Source: Ursus arctos
Lineage: Eukaryota > Chordata > Mammalia > Carnivora > Ursidae
Assembly (NCBI RefSeq): GCF_023065955.2
Contig: NW_026622841.1
Span: 20,271,501 to 20,335,500, forward strand
Length of the DNA stretch: 64,000 bases
Direction: 5' to 3'
The position numbers were made by a program, and so were the translations under genes. Position 1 is the first letter of the stretch; each line of letters opens with the position of its first letter. This document shows, piece after piece, positions 1 to 11,454 of this stretch. A model generated the notes under the pieces. It saw only the letters and a list, made by a program, of their open reading frames with translations, was not told the DNA's origin and made no database searches.

Positions 1-195
1 TTCATTAGGCTTCTTTTACTCAACGTGATGTTATTTGAGATTCATCTATGTTGTTGCGTGTGTCAATAGCTTGTTCCTTATCAAATGCTGAGTAGTATTT
101 CATTGTGTGAATAGACCCCGTTTGTTTTTCCCTCCTCCTTCTGATGAATATTGGGTGTGTGCATTACTCTGCCTTAGCTTTCCATCAATGATCTG
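1..195 (-). mobile_element. L1 LINE 3' relic, antisense
   Basis: The plus strand reads like the reverse complement of the end of L1 ORF2 and its 3' UTR: a CTTTTACTCAACGTGATGTT-like block, then CATCTATGTTGTTGCGTGTGTC, then AGTATTTCATTGTGTGAATAG. The copy is diverged and truncated by the window edge. It has no coding capacity. The family is inferred from remembered L1M consensus. Confidence 0.7.
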
Positions 196-329
196 GCCAG
201 GGCTTACTGGAAATGGATTACTACCTCCTTTGTTCTGGCATTGTACTTTTGTTAGCTAATATAAGATTGTATTAGTTATTGAGGTATGATTGCACTGTAT
301 ACATGATGATGGATTAAAAAAAGCAAGGC

Positions 330-505
330 TTTTTACAGCAAGTTTGCTATAGGTTCAAATCCCAGATCTACTTCTTGTAATCGGTAAGACATAGGGGAAA
401 TTACTTTATGTCTCTGTATCTCTTAAATGGGAATAATAATAATGCCCCTGTCTCTTTGAGGCTCATGGTTAGGACCTTAAGGCACTCAGTAAATGTTAGT
501 TCCTA
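330..505 (+). mobile_element. MIR SINE
   Basis: Core MIR order is visible: GGTTCAAATCCCAGATCTAC, a decayed 'ttactttatgtctctgtatctc' block, AAATGGGAATAATAATAATG and a CACTCAGTAAATGTTAG end. MIRs are ancient tRNA-derived SINEs shared by mammals. The copy is about 25-30% diverged by eye. Confidence 0.7.
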
Positions 506-759
506 CCCACAGCTGCCTACCTGACTTCATATTGGAATTGCCATCTGTGAGAGAGCACACTACGGTTTTGTCACACCATCTCTCTTCTATCCTCATGAAT
601 TTTCATAAACCCATGTGCCAGACTTTCACATTTATCCTATTTATTTTCATGTAAATCCAATCCATCATTCTACTCCATCGAGACCAACTGACTCTGCCTG
701 ATCCACCAGCAGAGTTGCTCTCTGCCTCAGTTCTATTTCCTCCATGAATTTGATAAGCA

Positions 760-1025
760 CATCATCCATGTCTCCATTCAAGTCACTCTTAATATTTGGA
801 CAGAAGAGAAACAAGGACAGATTCTCTTAGCATAAAATTAACAACAACCCTTTACTTTGCAATTAAGTTACTAATCCATACCCTTTGGGTCCTGTTGTGC
901 AGGTGGTTTTCAATCTACTGAACTCTACTATTTTTCAGTTGTCTTTTCATAAGATGTCAAGAGATATGATTCTGGGAGTCTGTAGGATTCAAAAGTCTTG
1001 GAAACTCTACAAATATAGAGGGTAA
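760..1025 (-). mobile_element. CR1/L3-type LINE relic, antisense
   Basis: Read on the plus strand, three landmarks of an antisense CR1/L3 reverse-transcriptase region occur in order. These are a CATTCAAGTCACTCTTAATATT block followed by ACAAGGACAGATTC, a CCTTTGGGTCCTGTTGTGCAG block followed by TTCAATCTACTGAACT, and CATAAGATGTCAAGAGATATG. They match the remembered CR1 pattern (AAATCATTAATAAA..., CTTTGGGTC..., ATCTTGTCCAC...). This LINE clade died out early in mammals, so the copy predates the carnivores. No frame is intact. Confidence 0.6.
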
Positions 1026-2411
1026 ATTATAACCACTCTTTAAAAATATGTCTTTAATTCATTAAGATATCCTGTAATAATTTAATAGTTAACCTTATAA
1101 TTTCAAATTTTTAAAAGGTTATCCCTGATCTGCTGTGCCAAGTATGTTACATGTCTTGTTCAAAATGATTCTTTAGGAAAAAACTCCCAAAATAATATTC
1201 TGTAATTTAACCATATTTGTCATTTCTGTATGCTTTTTTTAGTCTTTAACTTGCAAAATTCATAGCTTTTCTGAGAGTCTTCTAATGAATAAAATTACAT
1301 CATTCTTTCTTTGCATTATCACCTCTAGAATAATTTCAGAATTACTCTTCAGATTCAACCAAGGGTAAAGATTAAACCAAATCATGTTCTTTCCTAAATA
1401 TATTATTATCCTATCTTGATTTTTATAAGTATCAATTTGGTTGATCTAGACAACTCCACACACAGATGTACAGTTACTAAGAATATGTGGTTTATTTTAA
1501 GTGGTCATCATTTTCTCATTCTTGAACATGAGAACTGATCATGTGATTAACCAGGACCTTGACATACAAAATATTCTTCAAAGTTTCCTTCTACTTTGAA
1601 AAATAAAGACCACTTAGTTGACATAAAAGGAAAAATGTAAGTTGATTGGGAAGATCCTTGAGGACCGGGAACGTGCCAGATATTTCTACCTCTTTATTAC
1701 CTGGCATTGTGCTTTGCACATCACACAATAAAGCATTTCTAAATTGTGTTGAAGGGGAATTAAGTTAATTCTGATTGCTTTTTCACAAATCTAATGTGAA
1801 CGTCACATCTAGGAATATGTTTTCAGTAGTTTCTAATCATTTTTACTAAACATCATCTGCCTAAGTATTTTAGTATTTTGAAAATGTCAAAGAAGGAAAG
1901 TGTTTCTTGCCTTCTGTAATTTTGTAGTTGGCAGTACCATGGTATATATAAGATCATTAAAAGGATAGCAGCTGGGAGGATGACATCTTAAAAAACTGTG
2001 GAATGACACATAATCAGATTCTCTCAAAAGACACCCGGGTGATTAAATTTTTTCTATCCACATTCCCACCAGAACAATTTTATGTAGCAGTTAGAAAAAA
2101 ATTGTAACATAAACTCATATGGAGGTTTCTTTATATTTGTACTTCTTGGAAAGGTGAGATCTGATAAGAAGGAATGTCCTTGGGCTGAGTCTTTGATTTG
2201 CATTCATTAGACGATCATTATTTATTGCCTTGTTTATTGGACTTCATAGTCACTTCGTGTTGATTGATTCAGTCCTTCATTTAAAGATTACTGTCTTCAT
2301 ATAGATGGCTTACACTTGTCTTTGAAAGACTTTCAAAATCCCACTTTTCTGGTCTCTTTGTTTTATTTTTTAGGCAAAGGGAAGTCAACCAAATGAGTTA
2401 ATTTTAGAATT
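1026..2411. other. AT-rich sequence without recognised features
   Basis: No gene, RNA or clear repeat is recognised. It is AT-rich, with no ORF above 60 codons and no CpG cluster. Very old, unrecognisable repeats are possible. Confidence 0.6.
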
Positions 2412-2425
2412 AACTAAAAGCATTT

Positions 2426-2467
<42 letters not shown>

Positions 2468-2718
2468 TTTCTTCCTTTCTTCCTTTCTTCCTTTCTTCCT
2501 TTCTTCCTTTCAAGATTTTATATATTTGACAGAGAGAGAAACAGCCAGCGAGAGAGGGAACACAAGCAGGGGGAGTGGGAGAGGAAGAGGCAGGCTCCCA
2601 GTGGAGCAGGGAGCCCAATGCGGGGCTCGATCCCAGGACCCTGGGATCATGACCTGAGCCGATGGCAGACGCTTAAGGACCGAGCCACCCAGGCGCCCCA
2701 ACTAAAAGCATTTTCTTT
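2412..2718 (-). mobile_element. CAN/SINEC SINE (arctoid type) with 19-bp target-site duplication
   Basis: A tRNA-Lys-derived carnivore SINE in antisense. Its head ends at 2699 as GAGCCACCCAGGCGCCCC, with the body GAGAGAGGGAACACAAGCAG and the unit GGGGCTCGATCCCAGGACCC. Direct repeats AACTAAAAGCATTTTCTTT at 2412-2430 and 2700-2718 match exactly, so it came in by L1-driven retrotransposition and is fairly young. The A-rich tail (left side, antisense) has turned into a tetranucleotide microsatellite. Short ORFs crossing it come from SINE sequence and are not genes. Confidence 0.95.
2424..2511. repeat. (TTTC)n / (TTCC)n microsatellite in SINE tail
   Basis: About ten TTTC units run into a compound TTTC-TTCC tract. 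It sits exactly where the poly(A) tail of the antisense SINE should be, so it grew from that tail. It is likely length-variable between individuals. Confidence 0.95.
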
Positions 2719-4295
2719 ATCACCATCATCATCATCCTTACCATTGTCAATAATGTAATTGCAATGAGCTTCAAGGCTAGAGGTTTAGCATGAATCACTT
2801 TTTAGCTCTTGAATTTGAAGTAGCTAGTTTTAAGAGAGATGTCTGTTTACTTGTGAGTTAGCTTGGCAGATAAATCAGAGATCCTAACACCAAATTTAAT
2901 ATCCAGGAGTGTAATAAGGATTTGTGATGCTTCCTAGAGGACCAGAGGTCTATAAACCAATGAATAGTTTACAATGAGACATAAATATAGCATATAAAAC
3001 ATGCAGCCTTTTCATAGTGGGAAATCTTGATGTGTTTGAGGTTTGGCAGCGATGAAAGGAAAGTACTCATTCTTGCAGATTTTATATGAATATGCTTTTA
3101 TTTTTCAACTGTTAGAAAGAGAAAACTTTACAGCCTTAATTGGGCTGATGGTATTACTGGCCTAGAAAAGGGGACAGCAGCTGAAGACCAGAGAGACTCT
3201 CGTTAAGGGGAAACCCCATGGAACCCTGCTTAAAAATCTGGCTCCTTCACTGAATATTGTCTGCTTTTGGAAATGATGGGACCAGGGAGAAATTCACTTA
3301 AGAAATGACCAGGAGAAATACTCTGAAATAAAATGAAAAAAGTCCCCAAATGAATAATTTATGACTGAGCCTTGTCCTGAATTCTCATTTTCTTAAGGAA
3401 CACATGAGCCATCTGTCAGCGAAGAGCCACTCTTCTTGAGGTGCCAGTCTCAGCTTCTGTTGACATGACAGAAGCATTTGCAAGCTGAGTGCTTTTTTCC
3501 CCCCAAATTCAGCTTTCTTCCTTCGTTTTCCTGCAGATCTGCATAGCAAGTCACAGCCGATTTGCTCACCAGTAGAAATGCTTTAGACTTGCCCTTTCCT
3601 CTCAGGAGCCCTCACTTCAGCAGAGTTGCCTCAATAATAGCCTCTAAACATGGCCTTGGAATCTTGGTTTGTGCCTGTGGTTTCCACAGGCTGCAATCCA
3701 CTTCCGCCAGCTTCCTCTCCCTCCCCGACCCCCCAGGTTGCCCCTGGAGTTTAGATTAGTTGAAATGCCTGGCCATACCCATCCCTTCATGAGGTTCTAA
3801 AGTTTCATCCAGTTAATTGAGAGTGGGTCTAGGGGAACAGAGACCTGGCCATACTTTTTGCTAGAATCAGGAAATTCCTCTCTAGCTGAAAGAATCACCA
3901 CCTAGCTATGACCAGTCTGCTTGGCCTTTCGCGCTGGTATTTCCGGGATTGCCTTACAGAATGTATAAAGAAATGATGGGACAATCCTGGGGACACCAAT
4001 GGATTCTATGGCACACAGCCTTTCAGAAGAAAGAAAAAGGGGTGTGTGAAGGTTGAGAATGAAGCGATACTGATTTCAGTTTTTCCTCATCTACCAGAAT
4101 ACACCAAAGGCCTCCATCTGAGGGTCTAGTCAGACTCGTTGTGACTATCGTTGCTCTCCAGATAGCTTTTTGTTCCCAACATTGAGATAGCTGTGCAGTG
4201 GTTAGCTGAGAATTTCGTGGTAAGTTGGACAAAAAACATGAAAGAATAGGCAATGTGCCATACTCTTTGAGAAATTCTAACTTAAGAAATCTATG
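2719..4295. other. Sequence without recognised features
   Basis: No gene or confident repeat is seen. A GC-richer pocket near 3500-3760 has an open frame of 65 codons with no recognisable motif. Around 4000-4250 there may be a decayed DNA-transposon relic, but I cannot name it. Confidence 0.5.
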
Positions 4296-4690
4296 CTTTA
4301 AAATTGAAAACACATAAGGATATTTGCCCAAGGATATTTACTGCAGCATTGTTTATAACCGTATATAACCCAAAATAACCTAATTGTTAACCAGCAGGAG
4401 AGTGAAACAAAAATAAGATGGAATATTATGCAATGATTAAAATGAATGGGTGAGAGCTATGCGTACTGATGTGGAGGGACACTCATGATTCATGTGTTGC
4501 CACTTAAAATAAAAAGGTATGTTGCCGAGTGCTATCTCCTATAATTCCATCATAAAGAAATAAATAAAAATTGTGTGTGTGTGAATGCATGAGCATGAGA
4601 AGATATACCCCAAGATGCTGACGTTAGTTATCTGAAAGACAGGAGATGCAGATACGAAAGGGAGAGTGTTGACTTTTATACAAACATCCG
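4296..4690 (+). mobile_element. L1M LINE 3' end, sense
   Basis: It shows the L1 ORF2 C-terminal and 3' UTR pattern: AGGATATTTACTGCAGCATT, then AGATGGAATATTATGCAATG, then a decayed 3' UTR. An interrupted (GT)n lies near 4574. All frames are broken. Confidence 0.75.
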
Positions 4691-4704
4691 CATGGTTTGC
4701 CGGT

Positions 4705-5145
4705 GGATTCCTTTACTAGGGCTGCCGTAACAAAGTACCACACCTGGGTGGCTTAAACAGTGGAAATTTATTCTGTCGTGGTGAAGGAGGCCAGAAGTCA
4801 GAAACCAAGATGGCAGGTGGCAGGGTTGGTTCCCTTTGAGGGCTGTGGGAGAGCAATCTGCTCCAGGCTTCTCTCCTGAGCTTGATAGCTATCTAGCTCC
4901 CCATATCTCTGCATTATCTTCTCTCTATGCATGTCTGTCTCCATGTCCAAATTTCCCTTTTTTTTAGAAGGACACCAGTCCTATTGGGTAAGGCGCCCAC
5001 CTGACTCCCGTATGACTCATCTTAACTAATTACATCTGCCACAACCCTGTTTCCAAACGAGGTCACCTTCTGAGGTCCTGGGGGTTAGGACTTCAACATA
5101 TGAATTTGGGAGAGGGGATACAATGCAACCCATAATAGCAGGTAT
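4705..5145 (-). mobile_element. MLT1-type MaLR LTR, antisense
   Basis: The reverse complement begins TGCTATTATGGGTTGCATTG, close to the MLT1 LTR start. It continues through ATTCATATGTTGAAGTCCTA, AGGACTGGTGTCCTT and a GCCACCCAGGTGTGGTACTTTG-like end. MaLR LTRs are old non-autonomous ERVL-related elements of placental mammals. The copy is nearly full length (about 440 bp) and appears to be a solo LTR, as no internal region is seen beside it. Confidence 0.85.
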
Positions 5146-5204
5146 GATTTTTGCAATTTTTTTGAAACGGAAAAATGAAGCAACTATAAAGTAAAAGGTG
5201 TGGG

Positions 5205-5345
5205 GTTGGCATTAGGGACGCACGGATATGCTAGACTTGGTTCTGCCTCTCTCCAGCTACTCTTGGGTAAGTCATCTGTCACTGCAGGGAGCATTTTCAA
5301 CTGTACGATGGACGTTTGACTTCGCTGATCTTGGAAGCCTACCAT
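5205..5345 (+). mobile_element. MIR SINE fragment
   Basis: TAGACTTGGTTCTGCCTCTC, then TCTTGGGTAAGTCATCTGTC and ACTGTACGATGG, follow MIR core order with heavy divergence. Confidence 0.45.
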
Positions 5346-8080
5346 ACTTCTAGGCAATCCACATCTCTATACAGCCTGACTTTTCTGGGCCTGGGAAATC
5401 CTCATTCTCTGCTGTTGGCAAATCACATGAGTTCTAAGGCAATGCATCTTCTCTCCATCATTGTGTCCTGTGGTTAGGAAAGCTCAGGGGTTACATTTTT
5501 TTTTTTTCCCCCACAAGGAGTCAAAACCACTTGCCCCCGTTGGTGAAATGGCCCTGATGTTCCTGAGGTGGTTTAGTTGCCACCAGCGTAGGATAGCAGT
5601 TTGCTGTGAATAATTCCATGTGTCTGTCAGCCCTCTAAGTTCCCCCATCCCATATAACACCCTGCTTTTGATGTCCTTAGATCTTGGGGTGCCTGTTTAG
5701 CACCAGGGATTCTGTAGCACAGGTCCTGCTCCCAGCCTAGGACCTCATGTGGTCCCTCAAATTCCACTGTTGTGATCCTACTCCTTTGTGTAACTGGCCC
5801 AATTTATAATGTAGTTTTTCTAGAAAAGCTATGGCCCCTATCCAAGTGACTTTGGAGGATAGTGACTACCTTTTCCAAAGAATAGCTGCTGGGCCAGATT
5901 ATTCTTAGGAGAAGAGGAAAATCAACCATGGCCTTCCTCTGGCTCATCTGGCTTCCCTGCTCTGTTCTTGTGAAATGTCGCATGTCACACTTCACTGTAC
6001 TCTCTTGGTTGTGGTCTAATAAAGTGGCTCAGAGGTCATTGAAACTGATGGGACCAATATCTTCCTTTTAGGCCATGAAAGTCACTTCTGCTGATGCCTG
6101 GTGACAGCAGTGTCCGAGTGGTGACAGGGATGTTTTCTTTACCCAACAAACAACTCGAGCCCTGCAGGTCTTTGGATGAAGAGGGTTATTTCAAACAAGA
6201 CAAAGGAACAGAGTCTTCAAATGAACCATAGGCTTTTCCTACCTCTAAATTCTAATGGTGCTTATCACAGCAGTTCTGACATGCAGGTGATCCAAGATCT
6301 ACTTCACGGCAGAGGCATAGGGTTACAAATAGTTTAACAGACTGTTGCTGGGTTCATATCAGTACATTCGAGTGACTTCACTTTTTATATTATACTTCAA
6401 TCCTGGAACAATGAACTGGATGCTATAGCTTGAAAGGTGTCTTAAAATGCCTTGGTGGTTATATTTTCAAAATGAGTGTAACTCTATTTTGCACATGGAA
6501 TGATATTCAATATTTATGATGTTTTTCCAGTTACAACTTTTATTTGGTCCCATTATTTTTACTTCGGGCAGTTCTAAACTATCTAAACTACTTTGAGTGG
6601 GAATTCAAAATACCCAGTTAAATTTTCTCTTAATTCCTGAAGTGTTGAGCATTTTTCATTCCCATTGATCAGTCTGCAGCTTTGTTTTGTGGGCGATTAA
6701 CTTCAAATGGGTGAAGTATCAGAGTCAAGATAGACACCTAGGGTAGATTTGGGCAACTGTTAAGGATCCTCACTGTAGGAAAGTAAACATAAAGACCACT
6801 TACTTTGTATTATGTTCGATTTATCTAGTGGAATAGCTAAGCGGAAGTTAAGATCACTGTCTCGCTTGTTAGCTCGTTTCCATATTACTGTGATGAGTCA
6901 GGCCTCTACCACTAGGTTAGAATATTTGGCTAGCGCTCGTGTCTCACATGAAAGGGGTCAGCAGGATAAACAATTTCTTTATGACTGCACTGTGGAAATA
7001 GAAAAAGTTTAAGTGTTTCTTCTGTTTATGGCCTCTCTCTACAAAGTGATAATATCTGTAAAGTCTCCAGTTGGTATTTGAATGGTAATGGGGCATGCAC
7101 TCATATTGTTCTTATCTAGGGCATGCATAAAATGGCAAACTACATGTAAATATATGCCATAAAGAGGCCGCTGTTTTAGAGCTATGTGGAAAGTTCACTG
7201 TGGCTCAGTAACTGTGTTTTCTTTGACGTCCATATTTGTTGATCTTTCATATTTTCCTCTGACTTTCTGTCATGGGGGTATACTGATACCATGACTGGCA
7301 CCATTCAGAAGAGGAAATCAGACTTTGTATGGGAGGACAAGTCCATTCGGTTCCATATGAGTCATCTTTTTATGTTCTCTATACACAGATACTCTGTTCC
7401 AAATTACTTAACTTCATTAAGACTATTTGCTTTTTGAGGAAAGGGTCAAAGACTATTTGCTTTTTGAGGAAAGATGAATTTGTTGTTTTAGAAATAAGTG
7501 TTTCCTTCAGAAGGCCTTTGTGTTTTGATGGCAGACTTTATCCTGATGACACACAAAATGGTCCTTCAGATGGGTCACTACAAGGTCTGAAATCATGAAT
7601 CTCAGTAAGTAGAAACCCCGACTTACTTTTGGTTTCTCACCATTGAATTATGTCCCATCAGCATAGAAATGAGCAAACAAACAAAAACAGTCTGAGAACT
7701 GATCCTACTGTAAATGTTCTCAGCTTAGGGACATTTTCCAGTCAAATCCCAGTTGCTTCTCAGGTGTCACATTCTTTTAGTTTCCTACTTAGGCTTTTTC
7801 CAGGAAGCTTTCTAGTTCTATTAAAGATTAATCATACAGAGAAAGTCCTTCAATCCAACAAAGTTGTATGCAGGGAACACAAGAATTTTTTTTTTTTTTT
7901 GAAGTATTTTACACCAGAATCTTTCAGCATGATTGATTTGTAAGTGACAAAGGCCGGAGAGAAACAGTTACTCTGATTGCATAGTGGAAGAGGACTTTGT
8001 TGACGAGTATGAAAGAAAGTTCTTTTCTTACAAAAAATAGTCTTCAGAGAGCAGACATTCAGTCTTCTTTATTCATTACG
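5346..8080. other. Sequence without recognised genes; contains a local tandem duplication
   Basis: No exon or named repeat is recognised over 2.7 kb. Short open frames (66 to 97 codons near 6812, 7329 and 7650) show no domain. The frame at 7329 is lengthened by the tandem duplication at 7419-7473. Confidence 0.5.
7419..7473. repeat. Tandem duplication, 30-bp period
   Basis: The 25 bases starting AAGACTATTTGCTTTTTGAG occur exactly at 7419-7443 and again at 7449-7473, separated by GGTCA. Two exact copies in otherwise unique DNA point to a recent slippage or templated duplication. Confidence 0.95.
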
Positions 8081-8084
8081 TTAT

Positions 8085-8160
8085 TCCTGTAACTTAGAAT
8101 AGGGACATAGTAGGCTCTCAACAAATGTTTGCTGAATGAGTGAATGAATAATGATATGAT
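8085..8160 (+). mobile_element. L2 LINE 3' tip
   Basis: GGGACATAGTAGGCTCTCAA, then CAAATGTTTGCTGAATGAGTG and AATGAATAATGA, is the typical L2 3' terminus with degenerate TGAA repeats. Confidence 0.7.
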
Positions 8161-8344
8161 AGAATTTTAATATCCAAGTTCTATATCAAATGAAAAAGTT
8201 ATTTTGGCCTAATTGCCCAAAAATTGCTGTAACTGCCCCTACTGTCCTAACTTGGAAGTAAACCTACAATTTTATATTAGAATGCAAAAGACATCTATAC
8301 TATTTAATCTCTTGATCTTAGGACACATCTCTTTAAAAAGATGG

Positions 8345-8745
8345 GTCTCAAGTCTTTTGAATAAGTCTTTTTAAATTGAACATTTTACTCTGAGATAATT
8401 GTAGATTCAGGTGCATTTGTAAGAAATAATCTAGAGAGATTTCAAAGACCTTTTATGCAGTTTCCTCCAATGGTAACGTCTTGCAGAACTAGTAGAGTAT
8501 CCCAACCAAGACATTGACATTGATAAAGTTAAGGCATAGGCTCTTTGATAGCCACAGCTACCTCTTATTCTCTCAGCCCTCTTCCCAATCCCTGGCCTCT
8601 GGCTGATCTCTTCTCCATTTCTGAAATTTTGTCATTTTGCTAATATTGCATAAATGGAATCACACAGCGGGTGACGTTTTGGGATGGGCTTTTTTTTTTT
8701 TTTCACCCAGCATGATTTCCTGAAGATTCATTGAAGTTGTGCTGC
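8345..8745 (-). mobile_element. L1M LINE 3' UTR, antisense
   Basis: CTGAGATAATTGTAGATTCA, then CAGTTTCCTCCAATGGTAAC, AAATGGAATCACACAGCGGG and CACCCAGCATGATTTCCTG match antisense L1M 3' UTR. An internal T-run lies near 8691-8703. Confidence 0.8.
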
Positions 8746-10850
8746 CAGGTGGAGGTTCAGCCATGATGGGAGGGTATCAGAAAATCACTGTTGTCTCAGG
8801 CAGGTAGGGATGGAAGATCAGCTTTCTACTCAGCCGCATCGGCAGTACCGAGGCAGGGGAATCAAAATACCATCTGATTTCGCTAGATGGAGGCTGGAAG
8901 GCAGCTTTTTCTTGGCTACGCCAAGACCATCCAGCGGGGGAATTGGGTCCCTTCTACGTGCTTCCATGGGGGTGGGGGAGCCTGAAGTGGGGTGTGTGTG
9001 CATATTAAAGATTAACTTCCTGCTTGGCCCTGTTGAAACCACAGCCTCTGAGTCCAGACATACAGGATCCAATAAGGAAACCCAGGGAACTCGCTGCTCC
9101 AAGTCTGTAGACTGTCTTCTTTCTACTTTTCAGAGACCTCTTACGCTATTTGGGTTATATCCAGGGTTGTTTAGTTGCAAAAGGGAGGAGCTGAAGGAAT
9201 GGGGCTACTCTACCTCGGTAGAATCAGAAGTCTCTGAATACTTTTTTTTCCCCCCAAGAGAATACGATACAATTTTTTTTCAGGGCACTTTATGAATTGT
9301 TAACTTTCATAGGGGATATTAATTTTCATACTCTGTTTTAGAGTGTATAATTTCTATTGCAATTCAATATATACTGTATTTGAGACAAGTCTCTGCATTA
9401 AATTCTTTAAAATAAGACTTCCATCAGGCTAAGTATTTAAGGATGATTTGATAGGTCAGCTTAGGGAAAAAAAGATAAGTACGTAGTTCTTTCTGAAATT
9501 CTCATAATTTACAAGTGTTACTTTATGTATTTATTTTTCAAAACGTCATTCTCAGACAGTTTGGCTGATAGAAACTATACATCATTTTGGCATTCTGGAA
9601 GACTTGATTGTAGAGCAATTTTGTGATACTTCTAAGTGGAAGAGGCTAGGAAATTTTATGTCGTTCTACAATAATTTGTCTAAACATGTTTTGATATTCT
9701 CAGATGCATATTATTGATCAGACAAGATTTTACCCCTTGTTTTTATTATGTTCTTGTTCACTGACTCTCGTTTCTCCTTGTAGCTTTTTCTTTCCACCAA
9801 TGCACAGTAATTCTCTTATTTCTTTGTGGAATTAGAGTCGTTTCCAGTGTATTTGCCTATTAGAGACAGAGATTAGGGAAGAGACCAATAAAATTATACT
9901 AAGGAAATTAATTAGCTTTAGCTATAAAACTTTTCAGCTGAAGCTATAGACCAAATGACCTCTCCCAAGACAAATCTTTCTAAAGACAACCTCTAAAGGT
10001 CCAAATCCCTCGAGGTAACTAAACTATGTCCTTATTAATTCAAAGCAAAGAATTCTAAGCGAGCATCTATTCCGGTAAAACGACTGCTGAAGAAATGAAA
10101 TTGTGCAGTGGTTTTGATCTGTTTTGGGCAGTCAATCCGAATCCAATTTACAGTTGTAGTTTCTGAAATGAGTGTGAGTAATTATTTGCCCACATGAACA
10201 TTCATACTTATTACAAATATTAAACCCAGAAAATTAAGGAATGTATTTTATATATATAAAAAAACCTTATATAACCTTGGATATGGTAGTTAGTCGATAA
10301 ATATTTGTGAATGGAGGAGTGAGTTAGGTTATTCAACTCTGCTCTCATTAACTTCTTAGGCATTTACAGCTTATAGTGAACCAGCCCTATTTTGTCATTT
10401 CCACCTGCCTTTGCAGTGGGGATTTGCCCTCAAAATGTTCCCCCCTTTAATTCTAGTTATGCTGGCTTCCCCAGTGTCTTGCATTCATGCCACAGGCACT
10501 CCTGCCTCTGTGTTTAGGTGAGATCTTCCGTGTGCCCAGCATTGGACCACAGCCTGCAGTCTCTTGTGTTCTTTTGCTTTCTCGTTTGCATGCATAGCTA
10601 AAATTCCAGCTAATTTCTCATTTCTTCCTTGATGCCTTCTACAATTATTCAGTATATGCTGTTATATTCTTATATAACTATTATGACACCATCATACCTC
10701 AAATTTATCCTGTTATATATGATCTCACACACTTATCTAATTTTATTTTTACTTCCCTCCAACCAGTGGCTTTTGTTACACTGTCACTTGCCCTAATGAG
10801 ATCAGATCTTCACATTATAGGCTCTCATGACATGAAGTAACACTTTCCTA
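8746..10850. other. Sequence without recognised genes
   Basis: An ATG-initiated open frame of 161 codons lies at 8810-9295 (plus). It has no recognisable domain, no upstream promoter-like or CpG context and no clear splice structure, and a shorter frame runs antisense across it. It is probably chance. The rest of the stretch is AT-rich with no named repeat. Around 10380-10560 some wording resembles decayed L2. Confidence 0.5.
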
Positions 10851-11190
10851 GCACTGGCCAGAGTTGTGATGGCTCAGAGCCTTGCTTAAAAGTCATTTCA
10901 GCAGGGGCTCCTAGTGGCTCAGTCAGTTAAGCATCTGCCTTCAGCTCAGGTTGTGATCTCAGGGTCCTGGGATTGAGCCCCATGTGACGTTGGACTCCCT
11001 GCAGGGAGTCTGCTTCTCCCTCTTCTTCTGACCCTCTCCGCTATTGTGCTCCCCCCCCCAATAAATAAATAAAATCCTAAAAAAAAGTCATTTCATCAGA
11101 AGATACTTTTCTAACTCACTGCTGAGGTCATTCTGCTAATGTTCCTTGGTAATCCTTTTCATAACACTTGTATTTTATATAATTACATGT
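10851..11190 (+). mobile_element. L2 LINE fragment split by a SINE
   Basis: AGTCATTTCA...CTCACTGCTGAGGTCA and TTCATAACACTTGTATTTTA resemble the L2 3' non-coding part. The SINE at 10904 interrupts it. Confidence 0.4.
10888..11095 (+). mobile_element. CAN/SINEC SINE, sense, with TSD
   Basis: The head GGGGCTCCTAGTGGCTCAGT begins at 10904, followed by TGATCTCAGGGTCCTGGGAT and a tail (AATAAAT)n-A. Direct repeats AAAAGTCATTTCA lie at 10888-10900 and 11083-11095. The body carries more substitutions than the copies at 2.4 and 38.9 kb, so it is older. Confidence 0.93.
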
Positions 11191-11194
11191 TAGT

Positions 11195-11450
11195 TCATTC
11201 TGTTCATTCAATGAATATCTGTTGACCACATCTTATGTGTTAGATAATGTTTCAGGGGCTAGAGATATAATAATGATACAACAGATACAACATTCTGTCA
11301 TTATGCCCTCACATTCTTGTGGGAGGGGATGGGGAATAAAAACCAAAACCAAACCAAACTAAACCAATCAACAACAAAACCCCCCAAAGTGATCACAACA
11401 ACAAAGAAACTGAGATGAATGATGAAAATAAGTAAGTAATTAATATTAGA
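11195..11450 (-). mobile_element. L2 LINE, antisense, part 1 of a split copy
   Basis: The order TTCATTCAATGAATATCTGT, GTTAGATAATGTTTCAGGGG and CTCACATTCTTGTGGGAG matches the antisense L2 3' end. It continues in register at 11910, so a later insertion splits the copy. Confidence 0.75.
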
Positions 11451-11454
11451 AGAT

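Noticed and set aside
2424..2511. CRISPR-like regular repeat
   Set aside because: Repeats of four bases with no spacers: a microsatellite in vertebrate DNA.
2385..2701. Two minus-strand frames of 77 and 63 codons
   Set aside because: They translate the SINE body and its Lys/Glu-rich TTTC microsatellite tail.
11041..11060. Poly(C) run as assembly gap or error
   Set aside because: C-runs also occur in other SINEs here and fit normal homopolymer variation; cannot be judged without reads.
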